Assembly (NCBI RefSeq): GCF_015326965.1
Contig: NZ_CP017659.1
Span: forward strand, 7,081,001 to 7,145,000
DNA length: 64,000 nucleotides
Reading direction: 5' to 3'
Source of the DNA: Paenibacillus sp. JZ16
Lineage (GTDB): Bacteria; Bacillota; Bacilli; Paenibacillales; Paenibacillaceae
Shown here: positions 40,191 to 48,528 of the stretch, one piece after another
Numbering within the stretch: the first letter of the stretch is position 1
Layout: each line of letters begins with the position of its first letter
The notes under the pieces: generated by a model
Told to the model about the DNA's origin: nothing
Database searches by the model: none
The model's input: only the letters and a program-made list of their open reading frames with translations
Position numbers and translations under genes: made by a program

Positions 40191-40787
40191 TTATTTTTTC
40201 AGCAGATTAATATGGTCCAGCTCTGTGCTGCTGTTAAAGATGAACTCCAATTTGTACTCTCCCCGGTTGTAAGTGAGCTTGGTTTGTTTGATTTTTCCGG
40301 TTTTGAAAGTGGTTGTGGCATCCGGTGCAAACCAATTCTGCTTCAGCATTTTCATGGTGATGCCGCCGATGTTGGTCTGCTGTTCCACGTTCGTGCCAAA
40401 ATAACGCATTTCGCGGATTTTGTTCAGTTTATAGGAAAAGGCGTAGCCAGGATTCCCCATGTTTGCCCCGTATACATCGAAAGCATCGGCATGCTTGCCG
40501 GGCACGGAAGGCTCGCCAATGGCTTTGTACACGTCCTGCTTCGTGCTTTTGCCAATCGTTAAACCGATGACGGCTCCAGGGAAATGTCCCTTTAAAGCGG
40601 GTTTATAGAAGCTGTTAAGTGTCTTGAGCGCTTGCTTCGCGGCATAATCGCCGGTATTTGCGGCCTGGGCGGCTTCTGCTTGCTGAAGCGGAAAAACAGC
40701 ATGATTTACGCCGATTGCACTTACGCCGAAGACGCCTGCCATGGTCAAGGCAACGATTGCTTTTTTTGCTGGATGTTTCAAGTTCAT
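40191..40787 (-). CDS. Secreted YjgB/DUF4309 protein
   Basis: A 198-residue exported protein. The signal peptide (KKAIVALTMAGVFGVSAIGVNHAVF ... AEA) precedes a DUF4309 domain (PF14172, about 60-198; GLTIGKSTKQDVYKAIGEPSVPGKHADAF, then YGANMGNPGYAFSY). The fold resembles BamE/SmpA-like KxxV..GxP repeats. Its function is unknown. The start at 40787 has AAAGGAGAGG 7 bases upstream. Confidence 0.85.
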   Translation of the reverse strand: MNLKHPAKKAIVALTMAGVFGVSAIGVNHAVFPLQQAEAAQAANTGDYAAKQALKTLNSFYKPALKGHFPGAVIGLTIGKSTKQDVYKAIGEPSVPGKHADAFDVYGANMGNPGYAFSYKLNKIREMRYFGTNVEQQTNIGGITMKMLKQNWFAPDATTTFKTGKIKQTKLTYNRGEYKLEFIFNSSTELDHINLLKK

Positions 40788-41057
40788 GTTGCATCCTCTC
40801 CTTTGTAACAACTAATTACCACATGCACTGTGCATCAAACAAGTGTGTCAAACTTATCTTCCCATAATAGTGGAAGCGAAGCGGCATTGGGTTACGATTC
40901 TATGAAGATGAAATATCAGAATTGATACCCGGAGTGGATCGAGTTCTGCCCACCATGTATGTTTCATCGGGGAGAATGGGGTAATGATGCTTGAGGTGAT
41001 ATGAATTATTGGAAAAATCGTGTAATCTATATAGAACCGACTTTTTCAGGAGGAATT

Positions 41058-41855
41058 ATGGAAACCGAATCATTACTCAAGGTGGAGCAGCTTGCTCTCA
41101 AAAAACACAAAATTTTCAAACAAAGCCATCTTCGTTACATCGCCCGCTCCATGCTTGCCAGCATGTTTATCGGCTTCGGTGTCATTGTTGCGTTTAAGAC
41201 AGGCAACTTCTTTTATCTGGAACATTCCCCTCTGACTTACCCGATGGCCGCCATTACATTTGGCGCGGCGATCATTCTAATCGCATATGGGGGAGGGGAT
41301 TTGTTTACGGGGAATACGTTCTACTACACGTATGCCGCTCTGCGCAAGAAACTAAGGTGGCTGGAGGTCGTCAAGCTGTGGGTATTCAGCTACGCGGGGA
41401 ATATTTTGGGGGCGTGCACGTTTGCGCTGCTGATATTTTTGACCGGGCTTTTCATGGATTCATCCGTGAACGGTTTTCTGCTTGATGTGGTTGAGCACAA
41501 AATGACCACCCCGACGGTGCAGCTGTTTTTCAGGGCTATTCTCTGTAACTGGCTCGTGTGCCTTGCCTTTTTTATCCCGATGTCATTGAAGGGCGACGGG
41601 GCCAAAATGTTTGCCATGATGCTGTTTGTATTCTGCTTCTTCATTTCCGGATACGAGCACAGCATTGCCAATATGTGCACCTTTGCCATTGCGCTCGTAC
41701 TGAACCATCCCGGCACGATTTCATTGGAAGGCGTACTGCATAACCTGATTCCGGTAACAATTGGCAATTTGATTGGCGGCGTGCTGCTGATGGGTTTTAT
41801 GTATTATTTTGTGAACAAACCATTTCTGGATGCCAATGAATCCCTGGATGAATAA
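41058..41855 (+). CDS. Formate/nitrite transporter (FNT) family channel
   Basis: A 265-residue six-helix membrane channel of the FocA/NirC family. The FNT signatures are seen as AYGGGDLFTGNTFYY and LCNWLVCLAFFIP (second omega loop), plus the late NLIGGVLLMG. The pore conducts formate, nitrite or related small anions as a pentamer. Which one is not decided by sequence. The start at 41058 has AGGAGG 4-5 bases upstream. It is a single gene. Confidence 0.92.
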   Translation: METESLLKVEQLALKKHKIFKQSHLRYIARSMLASMFIGFGVIVAFKTGNFFYLEHSPLTYPMAAITFGAAIILIAYGGGDLFTGNTFYYTYAALRKKLRWLEVVKLWVFSYAGNILGACTFALLIFLTGLFMDSSVNGFLLDVVEHKMTTPTVQLFFRAILCNWLVCLAFFIPMSLKGDGAKMFAMMLFVFCFFISGYEHSIANMCTFAIALVLNHPGTISLEGVLHNLIPVTIGNLIGGVLLMGFMYYFVNKPFLDANESLDE

Positions 41856-41879
41856 TCTTCCGCGGTTTATGTACTACCT

Positions 41880-42422
41880 CTAACGCAAATGAAGCTGGTT
41901 CTTTAATAATGAGTACACCCGCGTATCGTGCGCCACGCCATTTTGATATATATACTGGCGAAGAATACCTTCTGCTTCAAAACCGAGTTTGGTCAGGAGG
42001 GCATGGGAAGCCTGGTTCTCGATAAAAACAACGGCACCGATGCGGGTTAAGCCAAGCACTTGAAAACCATATGCGATAACGGCAGAGGCGGCTTCACTTG
42101 CATAACCTTGTCCCCAGAATGCAGGATGTAATTCATATCCGATCTCGGCCCTCTTATGCCGCGGGGACCATACGTTATACCCAATCGTGCCGATGAGACC
42201 CTGGGCATCTTTCCTTTCGATGCCCCATCGAATTCCGCGTTTCTCCCTGTAATTGTTAGCGAAGAGCTCAACGAAATGGAGAGCCTGCTCTAGGGTGGTC
42301 AGTGTGTCTTGTCCGTAATAGCGAGTCACGTCATCATTCGAGAAGCAGCTGTAGATAGCCCCGGCATCCTGATGCTGGATCTCCCGCAGTCTTAATCGTT
42401 GGGTCTCTAGTATTGGAAACAT
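41880..42422 (-). CDS. RimJ/RimL-type GNAT acetyltransferase
   Basis: A 180-residue N-acetyltransferase. LETQRLRLREIQHQDAGAIY opens the domain as in RimJ/RimL proteins, and the acetyl-CoA loop is IGYELHPAFWGQGYASEAASAVIAYGF followed by GAVVFIENQASHALLTKLGFEAEGILRQY. These enzymes acetylate ribosomal proteins, spermidine or antibiotics. The target here is unknown. The second of two ATGs is preferred because GGGAGG touches the first. Confidence 0.9.
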   Translation of the reverse strand: MFPILETQRLRLREIQHQDAGAIYSCFSNDDVTRYYGQDTLTTLEQALHFVELFANNYREKRGIRWGIERKDAQGLIGTIGYNVWSPRHKRAEIGYELHPAFWGQGYASEAASAVIAYGFQVLGLTRIGAVVFIENQASHALLTKLGFEAEGILRQYIYQNGVAHDTRVYSLLKNQLHLR

Positions 42423-42463
42423 GTTCATCCTCCCAAGTAGATAATAAAATATTATATAACAAC

Positions 42464-42488
42464 GGGCTGGCCTTAAAAGGACCAGCCC
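42464..42488 (-). terminator. Likely terminator of the UbiD-family gene
   Basis: GGGCTGG ... CCAGCCC hairpin with a CCTTAAAAGG centre. The minus-strand tail is T-rich but broken (GTTGTTAT). Confidence 0.5.
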
Positions 42489-42542
42489 ATCTAAATTGCA
42501 TTCATTTTAATGTTAGTCGTCCGCTTTAGGATTGCCCAGCAC

Positions 42543-44381
42543 TTATCGTATCGGAATCCGACTTAAACTGCCTCCGTCCGCAAATAAACGCTTGATGCTG
42601 CGTTCGACCTCTTCATCCGGTATTAATGGCGGGGCCTGATGCGGCTTCGTACGGGCATCGATAATGACCGTATCACAGCCCCAATGCTTGTGCTCATAGC
42701 GGCTGTTCACACCGTGAATGTCATGGGAAGGATTGCTGCGCGTAAAGGTTGCCCACAGAAAATTATTCACGGTCGCACTCATGAATTCACTGTCATCGCA
42801 CAGAATGATCATCGGACAAGACGGGAGCGAACCTCGCTCGCGGATTGCATCGCTTAGGCTCGCCATTTCCTGCTCCACTTCGGCATAACTCGCAAAAGGG
42901 ACTCCCTGGATCGCAACAATGCCGGGCATGATCCATTTTGCTGGCGTGTATCCCGGGAGATCCTTTAGGACTTCAGGCAACTCATGGCACAATTCCCTTT
43001 TTTTATCCCCGACCGCCGCGAATACGACCTTGCTGCCGGTGTTGAGTCCGGTCCCGGAATAATCGAGTGTATCGATCGTGGTATTGGTCTGGAAATGGAT
43101 GTCCCGCTGCAGATCGATGCGTTCCAATATATAGGTCAAGAAGTCCTCGATGCGATGTGTGCTTAAAGGCTCTTTCTCTTCCGCCGCGATGAACAAATAC
43201 TTGGCTAAGCTTAATTGACCCGTGCCCAGTATCCGATTGGCAATCGTGAGAAGCTCAGCCGGTTGTTTTACTTGTTGATAAGGGGTATATCGTTCGCTGC
43301 CGATGGCAAAGAGCAAGGGGTGTACTCCTGCAGCGTCCACTGCATGCACCTCTTTGACACCCGGGATTTCTTGCCGGATGGCACCGCCGGTCAGTTCATG
43401 AATCAGTTCTCCGAAGGACGTATCTTCCTGCGGCGGTCTTCCGACTACCGTAAATGGATAGATTGCCTGCTGTTTGGCGTAAACCTTGTGCACGCGCATG
43501 ACGGGAAACGGATGGACCAGGCTGTAATAGCCCAGATGATCGCCAAAAGGTCCCTCGGGCTTGGTTTCGCCGGGATGGATCTCCCCTGTTATGACGAAAT
43601 CCGCATCGTGGCTAATGCAGTAGCCGTCAACATAGCTGTACCGGAAATGGCGTCCGGACAGCAAGCCGGCAAAGGTTAGCTCGCTCATGCCTTCCGGCAG
43701 CGGCATAACCGCTGAAATCGTATGGGCAGGGGGGCCCCCGATGAAACAGCTTACTTTAAGCGGCTGCCCCAATTTATTAGCCTTCGCTTGATGAATGCCG
43801 ATGCCCCGGTGGATCTGGTAATGGATGCCGACTTCCTTGTTCGTTTCATATTCGTTGCCTGTCAGCTGCACCCGGTACATGCCCAGATTGGAATTCATGA
43901 CGCCGGGCTTCTCCGGATCTTCCGAATAGACTTGAGGCAGCGTGACAAAAGCACCGCCATCGTCCTTCCAGTGTTTAATTAGCGGCATATCAGAAATTTG
44001 GATTTCCTGAAACCCAGGTGGCAGCCCCCCCGTTTTTTTGATAGGTAACGCGGTTTTAGCTGCTAATCCTGTCCCGACATATTTGAACGGATTTTTGAGC
44101 GCCTTCATCGGATCGTTGCGCAGCGCAATGACGTCTTGCGTGGATGCAAAGGTATCCCGAAAAATGAATTTACTACGCTCGATCGTCCCGAACAGGTTGG
44201 AGACCGCGCGGAACCTCGAACCTTTTACATTTTCAAACAGTAGTGCCGGGCCGCCTGCAGCATAGACCTTCATATGTATGGCAGCCATTTCCAAATGAGG
44301 ATCAACCTCTTCATGTATACGAACCAAATGCCCATGTTTCTCCAGATCCATAATGCATTCTTCCAGATTATGATATTTCAT
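42543..44381 (-). CDS. UbiD-family decarboxylase
   Basis: A 612-residue prenylated-FMN-dependent reversible decarboxylase of the UbiD/FDC/phenolic acid decarboxylase superfamily. Family blocks seen are GGPALLFENVKGSRFRAVSNLFGT, PEKPGVMNSNLGMYRVQL, the prFMN-binding-type EVGIHYQIHRGIGIHQAKA, ITGEIHPGETKPEGPFGDHLGYYS and the C-terminal SNPSHDIHGVNSRYEHKHWGCD. The start at 44381 has GGAG 8 bases upstream. No ubiX-type prFMN transferase gene is in the window, so the cofactor must come from elsewhere. It is downstream of a membrane protein gene and opposite a TetR. The substrate is unknown. Confidence 0.92.
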   Translation of the reverse strand: MKYHNLEECIMDLEKHGHLVRIHEEVDPHLEMAAIHMKVYAAGGPALLFENVKGSRFRAVSNLFGTIERSKFIFRDTFASTQDVIALRNDPMKALKNPFKYVGTGLAAKTALPIKKTGGLPPGFQEIQISDMPLIKHWKDDGGAFVTLPQVYSEDPEKPGVMNSNLGMYRVQLTGNEYETNKEVGIHYQIHRGIGIHQAKANKLGQPLKVSCFIGGPPAHTISAVMPLPEGMSELTFAGLLSGRHFRYSYVDGYCISHDADFVITGEIHPGETKPEGPFGDHLGYYSLVHPFPVMRVHKVYAKQQAIYPFTVVGRPPQEDTSFGELIHELTGGAIRQEIPGVKEVHAVDAAGVHPLLFAIGSERYTPYQQVKQPAELLTIANRILGTGQLSLAKYLFIAAEEKEPLSTHRIEDFLTYILERIDLQRDIHFQTNTTIDTLDYSGTGLNTGSKVVFAAVGDKKRELCHELPEVLKDLPGYTPAKWIMPGIVAIQGVPFASYAEVEQEMASLSDAIRERGSLPSCPMIILCDDSEFMSATVNNFLWATFTRSNPSHDIHGVNSRYEHKHWGCDTVIIDARTKPHQAPPLIPDEEVERSIKRLFADGGSLSRIPIR

Positions 44382-44519
44382 TACATAGCTCCAATCCCTT
44401 GAAGATAGTGAACTTATTCTACTATCTACTATTATCGACAATCTCACAGCACAGGTCAATGACACCCGATATAGACTGGAAGAATGGGAAACGGATCTTG
44501 ATAGAGTGCGGGGCAGGAT

Positions 44520-45077
44520 TCATGCCCGTTGTTCTGCTCCCCCATAATGATCGACAGCGAAGCTGAACAATACTTTCAGCATAAACAGGGTGCCGGCCAA
44601 TAACATGTAGGGCTGGATGTTGGACAGCAAGAACGTACCCCCTATGCCGATCGATAGGAGCAAGCCTCCTACAAAATGCTGCGATGATTTCCCGATCAGC
44701 GCATTCACGATCACAGCTCCAGCGATGGTATATGCCCATATTCCCACCGCATACACCATGTCGGTATCCAGCAATACGGCGACCAGGAGGATATGAACGT
44801 GAATGGCGATGAACACAATCCGCTGTTTTTTACGGGCTGCATAGAAATTACTGGTCGAGCGGGTGAAATTGGCGATACAGCCGCAGAAAATATCGAAAAT
44901 AAGCAATAAAGCTAGGATACCACGCCATAAAGGCAAAGAATGCAGGATATCCGGAAAAACAAGGCTTACCGCTAGGGTCAGACATCCGCCGAACGCCAAG
45001 ACGACAAGAATCGTGCCAACGGACTGCTGTTCACCGAAAACCTCATGCAGAATCGAAGGAATCCTTATTGCTTTCAT
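44520..45077 (-). CDS. Six-TMS membrane protein of unknown function
   Basis: A 185-residue integral membrane protein with about six hydrophobic segments (for example GTILVVLAFGGCLTLAVSLVF, LVAVLLDTDMVYAVGIWAYTIAGAVIV, QPYMLLAGTLFMLKVLFSFAV) and a basic first cytoplasmic loop. I do not recognise a family. It begins 168 bases from the divergent TetR gene and lies 138 bases before the UbiD-family gene. It may be a transporter-like partner or immunity factor controlled by that TetR. Confidence 0.72.
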   Translation of the reverse strand: MKAIRIPSILHEVFGEQQSVGTILVVLAFGGCLTLAVSLVFPDILHSLPLWRGILALLLIFDIFCGCIANFTRSTSNFYAARKKQRIVFIAIHVHILLVAVLLDTDMVYAVGIWAYTIAGAVIVNALIGKSSQHFVGGLLLSIGIGGTFLLSNIQPYMLLAGTLFMLKVLFSFAVDHYGGAEQRA

Positions 45078-45111
45078 TTCATACCGCCCTCATTTCTTCG
45101 TAATTTAATTT

Positions 45112-45160
45112 GAAGTTATGTAGTAAATAGAGTAATATACTACAAAAAGAGTATAACTTC
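45112..45160. repeat. Nested inverted repeats in the TetR/membrane protein divergent region
   Basis: GAAGTTAT (45112-45119) with ATAACTTC (45153-45160), and inside it GTAGTA (45120-45125) with TACTAC (45138-45143). These are likely TetR operators controlling the divergent membrane protein gene. Confidence 0.5.
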
Positions 45161-45196
45161 GAGTAGGTGAATGTCAATTGTTTTGTAGTGAAAATA

Positions 45197-45225
45197 TTGA
45201 ATCACTCTAAAACTTGGTTTATACT
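45197..45225 (+). promoter_or_regulatory. SigmaA promoter of the TetR gene
   Basis: TTGAAT (45197-45202) - 17 bases - TATACT (45220-45225), 20 bases before the start codon, with GAGGTGG in between. Confidence 0.7.
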
Positions 45226-45245
45226 TCATTCGAGGTGGAGAACAC

Positions 45246-45848
45246 ATGAACGGGTATGAACGCAGAAAGCATAAAAAAATGGAACAAATCTACGCTGTCG
45301 CTTTCCAGCTTTTTTCGAGGCACGGTTACCAAAAGGTTAGCGTTAATGAAATCGCCCAACAGGCAGGCGTGTCACCTGCAACGATATATAACTATTTTGG
45401 AACCAAAGATCAGCTCTATATGGATATGATCATGGATTGGACGGACAAGCAGTTGGCGCTGTATGAGCGCATTCTGGATTCCGGGCGCACATTTGCCGAA
45501 AAGACCCAAGAAATCATGCTGCTGGAGGCTAAAAATCTGACCTTTTTATCGGAAGAGTTTCGGAATTTCCAAACCTCCGAGGAGCGCGGCATAAGTCAGA
45601 CCATCCAGCAGTATAGCGAGGAGAAGGTGAAAGATTTTTTTATGAAGTTTGTCGCGCTGGGGAAACAAGAAGGGTATATTCATAAGGATCAAACCGAAGA
45701 GGTCACGATGCTGTACTTCTCGATGTTCATGCATGAGCTGGGGCGACGCTGGGATTCGGGGAACCGGGAATATGTCAACGGCAGCATGGAAACCTTGATG
45801 GAGCTTTTCTTTTATGGTTTAGCCGGACAAATACATGAAGGAAAATAG
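45246..45848 (+). CDS. TetR-family transcriptional regulator
   Basis: A 200-residue repressor with an N-terminal TetR HTH (about 10-58; FSRHGYQKVSVNEIAQQAGVSPATIYNYFGTKDQLY) and a helical ligand domain. It is divergent from the membrane protein gene, which is followed by the UbiD-family gene. The nested palindromes in the shared region suggest local control. Ligand unknown. Confidence 0.92.
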   Translation: MNGYERRKHKKMEQIYAVAFQLFSRHGYQKVSVNEIAQQAGVSPATIYNYFGTKDQLYMDMIMDWTDKQLALYERILDSGRTFAEKTQEIMLLEAKNLTFLSEEFRNFQTSEERGISQTIQQYSEEKVKDFFMKFVALGKQEGYIHKDQTEEVTMLYFSMFMHELGRRWDSGNREYVNGSMETLMELFFYGLAGQIHEGK

Positions 45849-45948
45849 CAATTATACGGTTTTATATCATGTTTGAGCTGTTACGGAAAGTGCTCCTAAA
45901 CGAAGTATGTCTTGAATGGCGTATTTATAGAGGAATGAATAATAATGA

Positions 45949-45986
45949 GAAATGAGCCTCAAATATGGGAGGCTTATTTCTTTTAT
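45949..45986 (+). terminator. Intrinsic terminator downstream of the TetR gene
   Basis: GAAATGAGCCTC / GAGGCTTATTTC hairpin with a TTTTATTT tail. It lies 100 bases after the TetR stop, before the converging XRE gene. Confidence 0.75.
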
Positions 45987-46060
45987 TTAGGTTCTTCCAA
46001 GGCTGGAATGGTGTTTTTATTCATGCGGTGGGGTAGGAACAGGTTGATTCATACTGCTTT

Positions 46061-46309
46061 TTAGTCAACGATCTTGGTGTTACTTTTCTTCTTGCTGTGA
46101 TTACGTTTTGCAATGTCAGTCTGGCCGAGTATGTAATCAATGCTTACGTCATAGAAATCCGCTAGTTTGATCAATACTGAGCTAGGTACGTCCAAATTTC
46201 CACTTTCGTATCGAGAGTATGTGGTTTGAGAAATGTGCAAATAATCCGCCAGCTGCTGTTGTGTCAGATCTCTGTCTTCGCGTAGTCCTCGAATTCGTTT
46301 ATACATCAT
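46061..46309 (-). CDS. XRE-family HTH regulator
   Basis: An 82-residue single-domain Cro/CI-type regulator. The HTH covers about 5-62 (LREDRDLTQQQLADYLHISQTTYSRYESGNLDVPSSVLIKLADFYDVSIDYILGQTD), followed by a basic tail. It is divergent from a two-gene unit with an immunity-like protein. Two palindromes between them (46334-46377) are its likely operators. Confidence 0.92.
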   Translation of the reverse strand: MMYKRIRGLREDRDLTQQQLADYLHISQTTYSRYESGNLDVPSSVLIKLADFYDVSIDYILGQTDIAKRNHSKKKSNTKIVD

Positions 46310-46333
46310 ATATCACCCATGAAAAGTTTAGTT

Positions 46334-46350
46334 TATGCGAAAATTGCATA
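46334..46350. promoter_or_regulatory. XRE operator A
   Basis: TATGC-N7-GCATA palindrome, the same half-site as operator B, 15 bases closer to the XRE gene. Confidence 0.6.
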
Positions 46351-46356
46351 TTGATA

Positions 46357-46377
46357 TTTATGCGTTTTTCGCATAAA
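46357..46377. promoter_or_regulatory. XRE operator B
   Basis: Perfect palindrome TTTATGCG-TTTTT-CGCATAAA, placed between the divergent XRE regulator and the immunity unit. Confidence 0.7.
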
Positions 46378-46416
46378 ATTTATTAATAAATGGTATGAGG
46401 AGTATCGAAGTCTTAG

Positions 46417-46704
46417 ATGGACAAAAAAATGAAGGCAGTTAATCCCGAGGGTAAGTTAATGATTGATGTTATTTTAAGTTCAGAAATTATCGTAGATAGT
46501 TATGGGAAATTAACGTATGCAATTAAAGAAGCTATCTCTGCTGGCGAAATAGAAAAGCTTAAACAACTTCATTCCAAGTATCTCTATTTTTTTGAAAATT
46601 CGTTTAAGCGGTTGAATAAGTCTGAGAAGGAATTTATTCGGCGCTGGGTCGATGACAAGAAAGGAGCCGTACATGAACGAATTAACGAAAGCGCAAATCG
46701 TTGA
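46417..46704 (+). CDS. Hypothetical protein in the immunity-like unit
   Basis: A 95-residue, mostly helical and charged protein without signal peptide (SSEIIVDSYGKLTYAIKEAISAGEIEKLKQLHSKYLYFFENSFKRL). I do not recognise the family. GAGGAG lies upstream at long spacing. It overlaps the start of the next gene by 32 bases, so the two are translated together. Its AT-rich codon use differs from the window average. Confidence 0.68.
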   Translation: MDKKMKAVNPEGKLMIDVILSSEIIVDSYGKLTYAIKEAISAGEIEKLKQLHSKYLYFFENSFKRLNKSEKEFIRRWVDDKKGAVHERINESANR

Positions 46705-46885
46705 TCTGGTGACAAGTCTGTATAATGGGGAAGGCAGCGAGGAAGAGGTGGGGGAATGGATCGAATTGCTGCAGCGGAATGTTCCCCACCCCGACATTAG
46801 CAATTTGATTTTTTGGCCGGAAAAAGATCTGACACCTGAGGAAATCGTTGATAAGGCATTGAATTATAAACCAATCGTACTATGA
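46673..46885 (+). CDS. Colicin/pyocin DNase immunity-like protein (PF01320 type)
   Basis: A 70-residue acidic protein that resembles the Im2/Im7/Im9 immunity proteins of nuclease colicins. The order of blocks fits: LTKAQIVDLVTSLYNGEGSEEEVGEWIELL (helices I-II), NVPHPDISNLIFWP (the HPxxSxLIxxP turn and helix III), and TPEEIVDKALNYK (helix IV). These proteins bind and neutralise HNH-type nuclease toxins. No toxin gene lies nearby, so it looks like an orphan immunity gene. AAAGGAG is 6 bases before the ATG. Confidence 0.75.
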   Translation: MNELTKAQIVDLVTSLYNGEGSEEEVGEWIELLQRNVPHPDISNLIFWPEKDLTPEEIVDKALNYKPIVL

Positions 46886-46912
46886 GCTCGTTGATGATCG
46901 TGCATTTGGTCA

Positions 46913-46953
46913 AAAAAGCAGCCGCTTCGCATATTAGCGAAGCGGCTGCTTTA
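46913..46953. terminator. Bidirectional terminator
   Basis: 16-bp perfect stem AAAGCAGCCGCTTCGC with a six-base loop. It has six T on the minus side and TTTA on the plus side, between the converging immunity-like and DUF2653 genes. Confidence 0.92.
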
Positions 46954-46966
46954 TCGATAGATGGTA

Positions 46967-47245
46967 TTATTGCTGAACGATTGCGATAATTTCGTCTTCC
47001 AGCTCAAGTCGTACTTGCTCACTGTAAGCGCGGATATTGTATTCGGAGTACAGGTAGCGGAGAATAGCTTCGATGAGGTTAGCCTCAATCAAATATTGCG
47101 TTCTTCCGCCGACCCATACTTCAGCTGTATATCCGGTATCTTCGTCCCAGCTAAGCTCAAGCGATACATCGGTTGGTTTGACGCCTCTGCGTTCCGCCTG
47201 ATGAAGGCAGACCGCATTGACGATTTCGTCCATGCTTAGAACCAT
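46967..47245 (-). CDS. DUF2653 (YxcD-like) protein
   Basis: A 92-residue member of the DUF2653 family. The conserved stretch is MDEIVNAVCLHQAERRGVKPTDVSLELSWDEDTGYTAEVWVGGRTQYLIEANLIEAILRYL. Its function is unknown. It starts 3 bases after the stop of the upstream membrane protein gene, so translation is coupled. The second ATG (47233) is an equally likely start. Confidence 0.82.
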   Translation of the reverse strand: MVLSMDEIVNAVCLHQAERRGVKPTDVSLELSWDEDTGYTAEVWVGGRTQYLIEANLIEAILRYLYSEYNIRAYSEQVRLELEDEIIAIVQQ

Positions 47246-47248
47246 GGA

Positions 47249-47689
47249 TTAGTACCGATTATTGTTATTGTTGTTGTCGCGAGGCTCGTTTTGTTTACGG
47301 CGATTCTTCACGGAGCGTACAACAGCCATAACGATCATAATCAAAGCCCAGATTGCGATCAGGTTAATGAGCAATCCCATGATTTCGCCCATGAAGCCCA
47401 TGCCGGCGAACATGCTGCCGAAGAGCAAGCCAGCCAGACCACCGATCATAAGTCCTTTCATCAAGCTGCCACCGCTGAAAAATCCTGGTTTTTTCGTGTT
47501 AGCGGCTGCCCCTGTATTGGAACGGTTGTTCGTTTGTTGAACATTATTAGTATCCTTTTTCGGAGTGCTGTTGTATGACTTGGTCCCGGATTTGAAACCT
47601 CCGCCACCTCTTCTGGCATCTGCGGAATCAGGCGTCAGCGCTACAAAGAACAGTGTAATCGCTACAAGAATCGTCAATACTTTTTTCAT
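47249..47689 (-). CDS. Glycine-rich exported membrane protein (YxcE/Tim44-annotated type)
   Basis: A 146-residue protein with a signal peptide (VLTILVAITLFFVALTPDSADA), a Gly/Arg patch (RRGGGGFKSGTKSYN), a Thr/Asn-rich linker, two membrane segments (GGSLMKGLMIGGLAGLLFGSMF and LLINLIAIWALIMIVMAVV) and an Asn-rich tail. Such proteins are often annotated as Tim44-like without experimental support. It forms an operon with the DUF2653 gene. Ribosome binding site GGGAGG is 14 bases away. Confidence 0.75.
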   Translation of the reverse strand: MKKVLTILVAITLFFVALTPDSADARRGGGGFKSGTKSYNSTPKKDTNNVQQTNNRSNTGAAANTKKPGFFSGGSLMKGLMIGGLAGLLFGSMFAGMGFMGEIMGLLINLIAIWALIMIVMAVVRSVKNRRKQNEPRDNNNNNNRY

Positions 47690-47745
47690 CGTGTTCTGTC
47701 GAACCTCCCAGTAAATTTAGAGTAATAAAGAGTAATACGGACGAG

Positions 47746-48324
47746 TCACGATAAGGTTTCAAAATTTGTGCGGCCATGTTTTGAGGCTGTTGTGTGCTGC
47801 TGCTGTCTCAGTAATTCCAGTACCCAATCACACCATTTCAGCTCGGTTTCAGCCATCATCAGCCCTTTGGTAGCGAGTACATAATTGCTGAAAGCCTTGC
47901 TTCCAATCTCGCGGGTATCCTCCGGAATTCCCTCTAAAATCTGCTCATAATAACGTTTTTTCTCCAGATACCCGATTCTGCGGTCCTCGAAAATATCGAC
48001 GGCGATGCCGATCTCCGTCAGCCACAGGCAAAAGGTTCGAAGAGAAAGTTCATCCTTGGTGACTGCAGGCGCGATTGGTTGGTACATCCATTCACGCAGC
48101 TTCTGCATGCCTTTTTCTGTAATCGCATAAATTTTCTTGTCCGGTTTATCGCTTTGCTGAACCCAGTGCGAGGACAACAGCTGTTTCTCCTCCATGCTGG
48201 ACAGCAGGGGATAGATTTGACTGTGTTTGGCCTGCCAAAAGGGCTGTATTCGAAGCATCAAATCATATCCTGATGATTCTCTTCTTGCTAGTAAGCCTAA
48301 CAAGCCGTATGACAACGTATTCAT
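47746..48324 (-). CDS. PadR-family transcriptional regulator
   Basis: A 192-residue PadR regulator. The winged-helix domain (about 1-85) shows LSYGLLGLLARRESSGYDLMLRIQPFWQAKHSQIYPLLSSMEEKQLLSSHWVQQ and KKIYAITEKGMQKLREWM. A PadR-type C-terminal helical dimerisation domain follows. The frame is open to 48513, but AAAGGGAG lies 8 bases before ATG 48324, where the family begins. PadR proteins usually repress detoxification or efflux genes. The target here is unknown. Confidence 0.9.
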   Translation of the reverse strand: MNTLSYGLLGLLARRESSGYDLMLRIQPFWQAKHSQIYPLLSSMEEKQLLSSHWVQQSDKPDKKIYAITEKGMQKLREWMYQPIAPAVTKDELSLRTFCLWLTEIGIAVDIFEDRRIGYLEKKRYYEQILEGIPEDTREIGSKAFSNYVLATKGLMMAETELKWCDWVLELLRQQQHTTASKHGRTNFETLS

Positions 48325-48477
48325 GGACATAACTCCCTTTGAAACGCATATCGTGGACGCTAAGGCGTGGATGGTCATCCGCCTATTGGTCCGGTTGTTA
48401 AAAAGTGTACACTGAAACTGTATGGTTTGACAACTGGGGGAGGGGGCTTTCTCTCTGCTTTTGGCAAAATTGTGACT

Positions 48478-48512
48478 AAAAAAGCACAAACGCGTATGCG
48501 TTCGTGCTTCCA
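48478..48512 (-). terminator. Intrinsic terminator of the carbonic anhydrase gene
   Basis: AGCACGAACGC-ATAC-GCGTTTGTGCT on the minus strand, followed by six T. Confidence 0.88.
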
Positions 48513-48528
48513 TTTGACTTTGATCGAA

